Assembly: GCF_023073715.1 (NCBI RefSeq)
Contig: NZ_JADPKA010000104.1
Location: 117,490-181,489 of the forward strand
DNA length: 64,000 nucleotides
Reading direction: 5' to 3'
Source of the DNA: Bradyrhizobium sp. 164
Lineage (GTDB): Bacteria > Pseudomonadota > Alphaproteobacteria > Rhizobiales > Xanthobacteraceae
Shown here: positions 1 through 7,927 of the stretch, piece after piece
Layout: every line of letters starts with the position of its first letter
How positions within the stretch are numbered: position 1 is the first letter of the stretch
Notes under the pieces: model-generated
What the model was told of the DNA's origin: nothing
Databases searched by the model: none
What the model saw: only the letters and a program-made list of their open reading frames with translations
Made by a program: the position numbers and the translations under genes

Positions 1-527
1 ACGAACATCTCCGAGCGGCGGCAATCATACGCGAGCGACACCAGCGATTTCAGCGTCGGCAGGTTGCCCATGTTGGCGCCGAAATCGCTTTCCAGCCCCC
101 AGAACGCGGCGATGACGGCCGGCGGCACGCCATATTCCTTCTCGGCGCGCGCGAATGCGGCCGCGTATTGCTTGATGTGCTGCTGGCCGTTCTGCATGCG
201 ATAGGGCGCGGCCATGCGGCCGGCAAATTCGGTGAAGAGCTGGCCAAACACACGCTGGCCGCGGTCACGGTTCACGATGCCCTGGTCGTAGATGAGATAG
301 GGCGAAGCCTCCGCGATCGTGCGCTGCGATACGCCCGCAGCCATCGCCTGTTGCTTCACGTCGGCCAGGAAGCGATCGAAGCTCGCGCCATTGTGGCACG
401 ACGCCGCGCGCGGCGAGGGAGCCTTCGGCACTGCGGGCTTGGCGGGAGGTGGAAGCATTTGGGCCGAGGCGGTGGCGGAGCATGCGAGGAGCGCGACGGC
501 CGCGATCAGAAATCGGGTCTGGACCAT
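1..527 (-). CDS. Lytic murein transglycosylase, MltB-like (3' end outside window)
   Basis: The visible N-terminal 175 or so residues begin with a signal peptide (MVQTRFLIAAVALLAC, then Ala-rich to an SAQ cleavage-like site). A region FDRFLADVKQQAMAAGVS follows, and then PPAVIAAFWGLESDFGANMG. The Glu in FWGLESDFG is the expected catalytic acid of family 3 (MltB/Slt-type) lytic transglycosylases, which cleave the MurNAc-GlcNAc bond of periplasmic peptidoglycan with 1,6-anhydro product. The gene runs off the left edge, so any C-terminal peptidoglycan-binding domain is unseen. It lies 135 bases downstream of the glycosyltransferase gene on the same strand and could be a separate unit. The family call is strong from the ESDFG motif; the exact subfamily is inferred. 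Confidence 0.85.
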   Translation of the reverse strand, partial: MVQTRFLIAAVALLACSATASAQMLPPPAKPAVPKAPSPRAASCHNGASFDRFLADVKQQAMAAGVSQRTIAEASPYLIYDQGIVNRDRGQRVFGQLFTEFAGRMAAPYRMQNGQQHIKQYAAAFARAEKEYGVPPAVIAAFWGLESDFGANMGNLPTLKSLVSLAYDCRRSEMF

Positions 528-662
528 GGGGGTTCCGGCGGGGAAGGGGCAGGCGTGGATTCGACAGAAGTCTAGGCGAAGTGATGGCCTCAGGCCATCC
601 TTCCTTGCCGCCCTTTCCATGCCCCGTCAGCCCAGGGAATACGAGCGGGCGTCGCACGAGGC

Positions 663-2603
663 CTAGCCGAACAGCCGCAGCAGCAGCGCCTTGCCGACCG
701 GCAGCGCCCTCACGCCCCGATAGGCCCGAACATATTCGCCGGCATAGAACGCCCTGATCGCATGCACGCGCGTATCCATGCCTTCCTCGAAGCGCACGGC
801 GAATCCATCCGCAGTCCATCGCACCACGATCGCCGCGATCGAGCGGCCATAGATCCGGCATTCGATCGTGCTTCCGGGCGCCGGCCGATCGGGATCGATC
901 AGTCGGGCGCCGGTGATGGAGATGTCGGCGAGCCGCGCGAGATGCGACCGGCCATCCTGGCGCAGCAGGACCGGTTCATTGCGATTGAACCGCTCCGCCT
1001 TGCGCTTGCGCGGCTGCTCGATGCAGACGAAGCAGACCACGGTGAGAATGAGCGCGTTGTAAAGGCTCCAGGCCAGCGCCAGTCCGCCATAAGCGATGTT
1101 CTCGCCGCGAAGGTGCAGGATGAAGGCATAGGCGATGGCCGAGAGCGTGATGAGAAGGGCGGTGCCATAGAGCCGCAGCAGCGGCCATTCGACGAATCGT
1201 CTGTCGCGGTCGCCGCCTTTCGCGGTGACCTTGAATTTGTGACCTTTCGGCTTCAACAGGCCGGCCGCAACCGCCTTGAGCACGGCGGGCGCGGCGATGA
1301 GCTGCGAGACGTCCGTCATCATGGCGAGCGAACGGCCGCGCGACAGCCAGGCCATGCTGAGACCATTCCAGACATAGAACGGCAGGAAGACGCGCAATAA
1401 TTCGGTGAGATCGGCCCGGACCGCCTTGATTCCGAACAGCAGGAACAGCCAGGGCACCACGAGGCCGGCCACCTTCGATGGGTAGACCGCGGCCCAGCTC
1501 ATGAAGGCGTCGATCAGCGAGAGCCGATCGATCAAGGGCAGCCTTGAGTCCCGCGAGAGTGGTCCGCTGCGGCCGCGCACGATCTGCATCAAGCCGAGAC
1601 ACCAGCGGGCGCGCTGGGTGATGTATTCCTTCAGGCCTTCCGGCGCGAGCCCGATCGTCAGGCGCTCGTTGAGATAGATCGTGTTGAGGCCGCGTTCCTT
1701 CAGGCGCAGGGTGACGAGGTAGTCTTCGGTCACCGAGTCAGTCGGAAACCCGCCGATCTGCACCAGTCCGGTATAGCGAATGAGGGATGAGGTGCCGCAG
1801 CAAAACGCGACCCCCCAGGCGTCTTTCGCCGGCAGCAGGATGTCGAAGAAGAAGCGTTGCTCGTCGGGCCAGACGTCAGTCGCGGCAAGGTTGGTCTGGA
1901 TCGGGTCGGGATTGATGAAGTGCTGCGGCGTCTGCACCACGCCGACCGAAGCATCGTCCATGAGCGAGATGGTGCGCGCGAGGAAGTCGGGCCGCGGCAC
2001 GAAGTCCGCGTCGAGGATGGCCACGAAGTCGGGCCGCTCCGGCAGCGCGCCGACATGCCTGAGCGCATGGTTGATGTTGCCGGCCTTGGCGTGGTGGTTG
2101 TCGGGCCGCGTGAGATAATGGCAGCCGAGCTCGCGCGAAAGGCGCCCCAGCCAGGGCCGTCGGCCATCGTCGAGCACCCAGACGCGGTAGTTGCCGTACG
2201 CCATGCCGGTCGCGCCGATGATCGTGCGCTCGAGGATCGATCGTTCCTCGTTGTAGGTGCAGATGAAGACGTCGATCAACGGCGCGCGCGGGTCGGTGGC
2301 ACGGCCATCGATCCTCGCCGCGCCCGTGCGATCGAGCGTCCGGCTCAGGAACAGCAGGGACAACGCGACTGCGACCAGCGAGGCCGCCTCCAGCAGCATG
2401 AAGGGATAGCCGATCACCGCATCAACAGTCAGATGCGGCGGCGGGAGCGTCGCCGTGACCCGCCAATAGAGATAGCGCAGCAGCAACGCCACCGACATGA
2501 CGGCCAGCAGCGAGCGAGCCATCGTGCTGTCGCGCCTGAGCAGCGGCACGATCGCCATGAAGGCGCCGAGCGCAATCAGGCCAGGCGTCAGCGCCGTCGT
2601 CAC
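663..2603 (-). CDS. GT2 family beta-glucan-type synthase with C-terminal PilZ domain
   Basis: This 646-residue processive family 2 glycosyltransferase resembles BcsA/BgsA-type synthases. Two membrane segments lie in the first 90 residues. The cytoplasmic catalytic domain has DDG at about 145-147, DAD at 198-200, TED at 292-294 and QRARW at 330-334, the full D,D,D,Q/RxxRW set. Four or so membrane helices follow, then a PilZ module with RKAER (534-538) and DISITG (560-565), the two c-di-GMP-contacting motifs. It should therefore polymerise and export a polysaccharide on c-di-GMP binding. It starts with GTG overlapping the TGA of the upstream membrane-fusion gene, so translation is coupled. The polymer is not deducible: no bcsB, bcsC or bcsZ is adjacent, which argues against ordinary cellulose synthase and for a two-gene mixed-linkage or curdlan-like system. 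Confidence 0.85.
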   Translation of the reverse strand: MTTALTPGLIALGAFMAIVPLLRRDSTMARSLLAVMSVALLLRYLYWRVTATLPPPHLTVDAVIGYPFMLLEAASLVAVALSLLFLSRTLDRTGAARIDGRATDPRAPLIDVFICTYNEERSILERTIIGATGMAYGNYRVWVLDDGRRPWLGRLSRELGCHYLTRPDNHHAKAGNINHALRHVGALPERPDFVAILDADFVPRPDFLARTISLMDDASVGVVQTPQHFINPDPIQTNLAATDVWPDEQRFFFDILLPAKDAWGVAFCCGTSSLIRYTGLVQIGGFPTDSVTEDYLVTLRLKERGLNTIYLNERLTIGLAPEGLKEYITQRARWCLGLMQIVRGRSGPLSRDSRLPLIDRLSLIDAFMSWAAVYPSKVAGLVVPWLFLLFGIKAVRADLTELLRVFLPFYVWNGLSMAWLSRGRSLAMMTDVSQLIAAPAVLKAVAAGLLKPKGHKFKVTAKGGDRDRRFVEWPLLRLYGTALLITLSAIAYAFILHLRGENIAYGGLALAWSLYNALILTVVCFVCIEQPRKRKAERFNRNEPVLLRQDGRSHLARLADISITGARLIDPDRPAPGSTIECRIYGRSIAAIVVRWTADGFAVRFEEGMDTRVHAIRAFYAGEYVRAYRGVRALPVGKALLLRLFG

Positions 2604-3946
2604 GGCGTGGTCTCATGCCGGGCGAACACGACGCGGCCGGTGCGCCCCACGGTGCAAGCGCGGGCCGCAGCGTCGCGTGATGCCACGGTCACGCGATAGG
2701 GCTCCTTGCTCAGCGCATCCGGATTGATCGCGAGATTGGCGGGCGCGCCGGCGGCGCCGGCCAGATTGATCACGGTGCCGGAGATCGGCTCGCCGCCGTC
2801 ATTCGGCTCGAAGGTGGCGCGGTCGCCGAGCTGCAGGTGGTTGTAGACGTTTTCGGTGACGTTGGCAGTGATGACGGCGCCGCTGCAATCGAGCACCTTG
2901 AGCAGGGGCTGGCCGGCCTGCACGTCCTCGCCCGGCGAGGTCATCATCTCCCAGACCCGCCCTGTGACCGGTGTCGTGATGTTGGCCTCTGAGAGATCCG
3001 CGAAGCGGACCTCTTCGACGATGAGCTCGTTGGCGAGCCAGGAGATCTCGGTGTCGATTCGTGCGAGGTCGGCTTCGAGGTCGCTGGCGCGCTGGCGCAT
3101 CTCTTCCTCGCGCTGCACCGAGCTTGGCCGGTCGTTGTAGCTGTCGCCGAGGAACGAGCCGTTCTGTGCCGCGGCGAGCTCCACCTTGGTGGCGTCCAGC
3201 CGCTTGCGCGCACCGAGTTCGGTCTGCTGTGACACCGAGAGCTCGCGCGTCAGACGCGCCAGCTCGACGGTCGAAACGTTGCCGGATTTCGCTAGCGAGG
3301 AGGCGCGGTCGACGGCGGCGCTGGCCTCGTCGCGCCGCGCGGCGGCCGCCTCGATCGAGGTCTGGATCTCCGCAATGCGCGCCTCGAGCTGGAGCACGCG
3401 TCCGTCGCGGAATTGCGTCGCCTGCCGCGCAAGATCCTTTTGTGCGGCCTGGGCCGAGGCAAGCTTGGCAGCAAGGCTCGGCCGCTCGTTTTCAAGGCGC
3501 GATTTCTGCCGCCGGAGATCGTCGAGCCGGGTGCGATCGCTGCGCGAATTCACGACGCGCAGGACCACGGTTCCCGCGTCGAGCTTGGTCTGGTCGGTGA
3601 TGCGCTGCGCAGCTGCCACACGGCCGCCGATCGGCGTACGCAAGGTGACGAGCCGGGAATTCAGCACCGCCTCGACGCTCGAATTCTCCCAGATCGCGCG
3701 TAGCGGCAGCCAGCCGAACACTGCGATGATGGCGAGCCCGATGGCAATCTTGGCCCCGCGCCGCAGATGGGGCCAGCGCGGCGGCGGTTCCGGCGCCGTT
3801 TGCGCATCGGGCGCGTGGCCGGGCTCGTCATTGGCGAACATCTGCTCGTACAGCGCCTCCTGCAAGCCCTTCGCGTCAGTCTTGCTCTCGTGAGGGGAGG
3901 GAGTGGATGCGGGGTCGACGGAAGCGGCGCGTGAGCGGTCCATCAT
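2600..3946 (-). CDS. HlyD/EmrA-type membrane fusion protein, partner of PilZ glycosyltransferase
   Basis: This is a protein of about 448 residues. A cytoplasmic N-terminal stretch of about 85 residues precedes one membrane helix (AIGLALIIAVFGWLPLRAIW region). A barrel-sandwich half-motif follows (TPIGGRVAAAQRITDQTKLD), then a long coiled coil rich in Glu, Arg and Ala, then the second half (ITTPVTGRVWEMMTSPGEDV) and a beta-barrel. This is the periplasmic adaptor architecture. The start chosen is the ATGATG at 3946 because AAGGTGA lies 4 bases upstream; reading further upstream has no such support. Its TGA overlaps the GTG of the synthase, so the two form an operon in the order adaptor then synthase, as in bgsBA-type glucan operons. 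The inferred role is conducting the nascent polymer across the periplasm. Confidence 0.8.
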   Translation of the reverse strand: MMDRSRAASVDPASTPSPHESKTDAKGLQEALYEQMFANDEPGHAPDAQTAPEPPPRWPHLRRGAKIAIGLAIIAVFGWLPLRAIWENSSVEAVLNSRLVTLRTPIGGRVAAAQRITDQTKLDAGTVVLRVVNSRSDRTRLDDLRRQKSRLENERPSLAAKLASAQAAQKDLARQATQFRDGRVLQLEARIAEIQTSIEAAAARRDEASAAVDRASSLAKSGNVSTVELARLTRELSVSQQTELGARKRLDATKVELAAAQNGSFLGDSYNDRPSSVQREEEMRQRASDLEADLARIDTEISWLANELIVEEVRFADLSEANITTPVTGRVWEMMTSPGEDVQAGQPLLKVLDCSGAVITANVTENVYNHLQLGDRATFEPNDGGEPISGTVINLAGAAGAPANLAINPDALSKEPYRVTVASRDAAARACTVGRTGRVVFARHETTP

Positions 3947-4231
3947 GGCGGTCACCTTGCTGACGGGATGCCAACGGAACCGGTCAATGCACAAGAACCG
4001 TGCGCCGTGCCCGGTGAGCGCGGATTAAGCCAATGCTGCGCTTTCCAGGTTGCTAAGCGCCCACGTGTGTTTTTGCGTAAATCTCCGTCAAGGTTTAGGG
4101 GCGGGGGAAAGGCTGGCCGCACTGCCATCGATCTGCGGCCGGGCGACGCACGAACCTTGCGGTCACAGGCAGCATTCATACCTCGTTGGAGCCGGCCAGA
4201 GGCTCGCCCGCGGCCGCGCCAGGAGACGGCC

Positions 4232-5167
4232 ATGAACTATCTTCGTACCGCAATGCTGCTCGCAGGCCTCACTGCCCTGTTCATGGGCGTGGGGTATCTG
4301 ATCGGCGGTGCCTCGGGCGCCATGATCGCGCTCGTCATTGCCGCCGCGACCAATCTCTTCACCTACTGGAACTCTGACCGCATGGTGCTCTCGATGTACG
4401 GCGCCCATGAGGTCGACCGTGCCAGCGCGCCGGAGTTGGTCGGCCTCGTCGCCGAGCTTGCGGGCCGCGCCGGCCTGCCGATGCCGCGCGTGTTCCTGAT
4501 GGACGAGGCTCAGCCCAACGCGTTCGCGACCGGCCGCAACCCGGAGAACGCCGCGGTGGCCGTCACCACCGGCCTGGTGAACCAGCTCAGCCGCGAGGAG
4601 CTCGCCGGCGTGATCGCGCACGAGCTGGCGCATATCAAACATCACGACACGCTTCTGATGACGATCACCGCGACGATCGCCGGCGCGATCTCTATGCTGG
4701 CGCAGTTTGGCATGTTTTTCGGCGGCAATCGCGACAACAACAACGGTCTGGGCATCGTCGGCTCGATCCTGATGATGATCCTTGCCCCGCTCGGCGCCAT
4801 GCTGGTGCAGATGGCGATCAGCCGCACCCGCGAATATGCCGCCGACAATCTCGGTGCGCGCATCGTGGGACAGCCGATGTGGCTGGCGTCCGCGTTGGTG
4901 AAGATCGAGGGCGCCGCGCATCAGGTGCCGAACTTCGAGGCGGAGCGGAATCCCGCGACCGCGCACATGTTCATCATCAATCCGCTGTCGGGCCACGGCG
5001 TCGACAATCTGTTCGCCACGCATCCCTCGACCCAGAACCGCATCGCGGCGCTTCAACAGCTCGCGGCCGAACTCGGCGCGCGGTCAGCGCCGTCGCTCGG
5101 CGCTAACGAGAACTATCCGCCGCGAAGCCCGTGGGGCCGCTCCTCTTCGCGCGGTCCTTGGGGCTGA
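4232..5167 (+). CDS. htpX: Membrane zinc metalloprotease HtpX
   Basis: This 311-residue M48B protease has two N-terminal membrane segments (residues 5-45), HELAH zinc motif at 130-134 with catalytic Glu131, and a third zinc ligand in SRTREYAAD (Glu201). Two hydrophobic segments lie between (ITATIAGAISMLAQFGMFF; ILMMILAPLGAMLVQMAIS). HtpX degrades misfolded membrane proteins at the inner membrane, with its active site facing the cytoplasm. The ATG at 4232 is chosen because AGGAGA sits 5 bases upstream; the open frame extends further upstream but has no ribosome site and no homology. The tail is Ser/Arg/Gly-rich. A second M48 protein lies at 53965-55200. Confidence 0.95.
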   Translation: MNYLRTAMLLAGLTALFMGVGYLIGGASGAMIALVIAAATNLFTYWNSDRMVLSMYGAHEVDRASAPELVGLVAELAGRAGLPMPRVFLMDEAQPNAFATGRNPENAAVAVTTGLVNQLSREELAGVIAHELAHIKHHDTLLMTITATIAGAISMLAQFGMFFGGNRDNNNGLGIVGSILMMILAPLGAMLVQMAISRTREYAADNLGARIVGQPMWLASALVKIEGAAHQVPNFEAERNPATAHMFIINPLSGHGVDNLFATHPSTQNRIAALQQLAAELGARSAPSLGANENYPPRSPWGRSSSRGPWG

Positions 5168-5306
5168 TGCGGCACACCGGCTGGAAATTGCGCTCTGTTT
5201 TGTGACCTGGCGCACACAGGATCCCCGGCGCCGGTGTTAACATCCCGGCGAGACCACTTCTTCGAAAGGGGATGCGTGACCGGCCCTCTGCCGGTCACCG
5301 TCGAAG

Positions 5307-5948
5307 ATGACCAGAGCTGCCGTACCATTGCTGATCGTCCTTTGCGTGCTTATTGGGCTGTCCACGCACATGGTCGTCAATTGCGGCGACGAGGACGATC
5401 CCGACATCTGCTCGGCCGTGATCGGCTTCTCGCCGCTGCGCGGCTCGCTGATCGCGTTCGCCTATGAGGGGCGCGGACGGATCGCGCTGCGCCATGGCGA
5501 CTTCAGGCGGGCGATCGCCGATTTCGATGAGGCCATCCATCTCAATCCCAACCGCGCCTCACTCTATCGAGACCGCGCGCTGGCGCGCCGGCAGAACGGT
5601 GATCTGGAGCTTGCGATTGCGGATTATGACGAGGCGATCGCGCATGACCCCAAGCTCGCCGCGCCCTATCACCAGCGCGGTCTCGCGCTCGCCGCCAAAG
5701 GCGATCTCGACCGCGCCATCCTGAGCTACAACACGGCGGTCCGCCTCGACCCCTCGGACGCGCAGGCCCGCCTCGACCGCGGCTTTGCATTCCTCGCCCG
5801 CGGCCAGACCGACGACGCACGGGCCGATTTCGAGGCCGCGCTGGCGCTGCCGCCCGGCAAGGACGGCCGCACCCATGAGGCGGCACGTGCCAAGCTCGCC
5901 GAACTCGCCAGCGCCGAGCCGACTCGGCTCGCCGCGCCGAGAAGGTGA
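5307..5948 (+). CDS. TPR repeat protein with N-terminal signal/anchor
   Basis: A protein of 213 residues with a hydrophobic N-terminus (AAVPLLIVLCVLIGLST), so it is secreted or anchored. About four tetratricopeptide repeats follow with 34-residue spacing; typical units are GDFRRAIADFDEAIHLNP, GDLELAIADYDEAIAHDP and GDLDRAILSYNTAVRLDP. A short Glu/Ala-rich tail ends the protein. It probably acts as a periplasmic protein-protein scaffold with no enzymatic motif. It is transcribed away from htpX after a 139-base gap and ends 5 bases from the stop of the convergent Lys-rich protein gene. No specific partner can be named. Confidence 0.8.
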   Translation: MTRAAVPLLIVLCVLIGLSTHMVVNCGDEDDPDICSAVIGFSPLRGSLIAFAYEGRGRIALRHGDFRRAIADFDEAIHLNPNRASLYRDRALARRQNGDLELAIADYDEAIAHDPKLAAPYHQRGLALAAKGDLDRAILSYNTAVRLDPSDAQARLDRGFAFLARGQTDDARADFEAALALPPGKDGRTHEAARAKLAELASAEPTRLAAPRR

Positions 5949-5953
5949 GCTGA

Positions 5954-6307
5954 TTACTTCGCCTTCTTGGCTTTGGCCTTCTTCGCCTTCGCAGCCTTCT
6001 TCACCGGCTTCTCCTTCGCCGTCTTCTCCACCTTTGCCGCGGCCGGCGTGCTGGCGGCGAGGCGCATGGCGCGGGCGTAGCTGTCGGCGACGTTGTCCGC
6101 GGACATCTGGAGGCGCTTGGCGGCGGCGGTGGCCTGCTCCAGGGTGGCCTTGGCCATCATCTTGAAGCGGTCGCTGGTCTCCTTGCCCTTGGCCTTGGCG
6201 GCAAGGCCCTTGAAGCGATCCCGCCGCTGCTTGGCGCGGGTCATCAGGCCCGTATGCAGTTGTCTGGCCAGTTGCCGGATCACGACATCCAGGTCGGCGT
6301 CCGCCAT
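5954..6307 (-). CDS. Helical protein with Lys/Ala-rich histone H1-like tail
   Basis: A 117-residue protein. Residues 1-90 look all-helical (VIRQLARQLHTGLMTRAKQR and a following amphipathic helix). The last 25 or so residues are almost only Lys and Ala (KPVKKAAKAKKAKAKKAK), the composition of histone H1-like and phasin-type DNA- or granule-binding tails. No catalytic motif is seen. The gene converges on the TPR gene with a 5-base gap. Binding DNA or a polyhydroxyalkanoate granule is inferred from composition only. Confidence 0.7.
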   Translation of the reverse strand: MADADLDVVIRQLARQLHTGLMTRAKQRRDRFKGLAAKAKGKETSDRFKMMAKATLEQATAAAKRLQMSADNVADSYARAMRLAASTPAAAKVEKTAKEKPVKKAAKAKKAKAKKAK

Positions 6308-6423
6308 GTTGTTCTATCCCCTTCGAAAACAATATCGATGCGGGCGGGACTATGCAGATCGGCCCCCACCTTGGCAATTCCCGCTGAGCCGCCATCCGCA
6401 GCTTCCGGTTTACAAAACAAAAA

Positions 6424-6444
6424 AGCCGCGCATTTTGCGCGGCT
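6424..6444 (-). terminator. Intrinsic terminator for the secreted HExxH protein gene
   Basis: The inverted repeat AGCCGCGC / GCGCGGCT has a short T-rich loop. On the minus strand it is followed by a T-rich run (complement of the A-rich stretch 6413-6423). It sits 37 bases after the stop codon at 6481 and so ends the minus-strand gene. Confidence 0.75.
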
Positions 6445-6480
6445 CTGATGTCATCTGGCGCAGGAAGCGCGACGTCAGCC

Positions 6481-7287
6481 TCACTTCAGCGAGGCGACCG
6501 GACCGCTTGGGGCTGCAGGGTCGGGGTCGAAGCCGAACACGCCGACCAGGTATTTGTAATAGTCCGGCAACTTTTCCTTGAGCGCCTCGCGAGACTTCGG
6601 ATCGTGGAATTCGCTCTTGCCGGCCAGGAAGATGCTCGCGGTCACGGCAAAGAACTCCATGGGATTCTTCATCGCATAGGATTCCCTGGGCAGCAGGTCC
6701 TTGGACTTGGCCAGGACGTAATAGGCGATCACGCCCTTGTTGGCGTAGCCGTCCGGCAACAGCCGCGCGTGGTAGGCATGCAGGAGCTCGTGCAGCAGCA
6801 CAGCGTCCTTCTCGTAACGCATCATGTCGGGCCGCAGCATGATCACGCCGAGCCCCGAATCGACCGCGAGATCGACCGCATTCGGATTGGTCCAGCGCTG
6901 CTTGTCCGGATCCCAGACCGTCAGCGTCCGGGGAGCGCTGCGCTGGATGTCCGGTGTGACCCTGCCGTAGCAGGCGGTCGCGGCACCTTCGTCGAGGCAG
7001 GCCAGCTCGCTCGCGACGATCGGAACGGTGTGGAAGAAGCGCAGCACGCGCGGCGACAGGCCGACGCCTTCGACCACGTCGATCTGGCTCTTCAGATTGC
7101 TGGTGAGCTTGTCGACATCCTTGCGGTCGCGATTCTCGGACAAATCGAACATGTAGCCGCGGTAGCTCTGGAAGCCCGGCGGCAGCGGCTGCGCTGCGTC
7201 AGTCGACGCATCGAGCGATCCGGCAATGGATGGATTGGCGAAGAGCGCGCCGACGATGGTTGCGGTCAGCAGCAACGCAATGCGCAT
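6481..7287 (-). CDS. Secreted protein with HExxH zinc-peptidase-like motif
   Basis: A 268-residue protein with a signal peptide (MRIALLLTATIVGALF, cleavage near SIAGS). The mature part carries VLLHELLHAYH, an HExxH motif with His166, Glu167 and His170. About 40 residues later comes NPMEFFAVTASIF, where Glu211 is well placed as the third zinc ligand of a gluzincin. This suggests an exported zinc metallopeptidase-like enzyme, but I do not recognise a named family. The ATG at 7287 is chosen because it begins directly with a signal peptide; longer reading adds a non-hydrophobic leader. It is a single gene with its own terminator. Confidence 0.75.
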   Translation of the reverse strand: MRIALLLTATIVGALFANPSIAGSLDASTDAAQPLPPGFQSYRGYMFDLSENRDRKDVDKLTSNLKSQIDVVEGVGLSPRVLRFFHTVPIVASELACLDEGAATACYGRVTPDIQRSAPRTLTVWDPDKQRWTNPNAVDLAVDSGLGVIMLRPDMMRYEKDAVLLHELLHAYHARLLPDGYANKGVIAYYVLAKSKDLLPRESYAMKNPMEFFAVTASIFLAGKSEFHDPKSREALKEKLPDYYKYLVGVFGFDPDPAAPSGPVASLK

Positions 7288-7514
7288 GATGAACCCCCTG
7301 ATCTCACCTCGCCCGGCAGGATAAGCCACCGTTGTTCGCGAAACGTGAGTGGGGCAAGACTAAGGCACCGATGTTGAGGCGTGCTTAATCCTTGGTTGCA
7401 GATCGCGGCGTCGGATTAGGGCGAGGTTAACCAAGCGTGGATCGGCGGCGCGCTTCGGCGTAACATCCACTCCGGGCACCAGGCCCTTACATCAGTAGCC
7501 GGAAGGAGGATGTC

Positions 7515-7808
7515 ATGTATGCCGCCATCCGTCAGGCCAAGGCGAAAAGCGGGAGCGCTGAAGAGCTGGCGCGCCGCATCAAGGACGGCGCCGTCCCGAT
7601 CATCAGCGACGTCGATGGTTTCCGCGCTTATTACGTCGTCTATGCCGGCGACGACACGGTGACCGCGATCTCGATCTTCGACAAGTTCGAACAGGCGGAG
7701 GAGGCGAACCGGCGCGCGATCGCCTGGATCGAGAAGGATCTGGCTCCGCTGCTCGCGGGACATGCGAGCGCTGCGGCCGGGCCGGTGATCGTGCATACGC
7801 TGGCGTAG
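7515..7808 (+). CDS. Small dimeric alpha-beta-barrel (ABM-like) protein
   Basis: A 97-residue protein whose strand-helix pattern (MYAAIRQAKAKSGS, then GFRAYYVVYAGDDTVTAISI, then FEQAEEANRRAIAWIEKDL) fits the ferredoxin-like fold of antibiotic-biosynthesis-monooxygenase and EthD-type proteins. No cofactor residues are visible and many members have no known reaction. GGAAGGAGG lies just upstream of the ATG. It is monocistronic. A paralogue sits in the accessory island at 35479-35790, sharing the R..K...A.EL.RR.K.GV..I....GFR.Y.V pattern. Confidence 0.75.
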   Translation: MYAAIRQAKAKSGSAEELARRIKDGAVPIISDVDGFRAYYVVYAGDDTVTAISIFDKFEQAEEANRRAIAWIEKDLAPLLAGHASAAAGPVIVHTLA

Positions 7809-7927
7809 GCGGCGGGGCGCGTTAGAGCTCTATCTTCAACTGGCATGCCCCGCCTTCGCGGGCGACGACAGGAGGACGTGGCGCGCGCCATTGGCCAAAT
7901 GCACCCTGCGCCCCACTGCTCCCGGCT

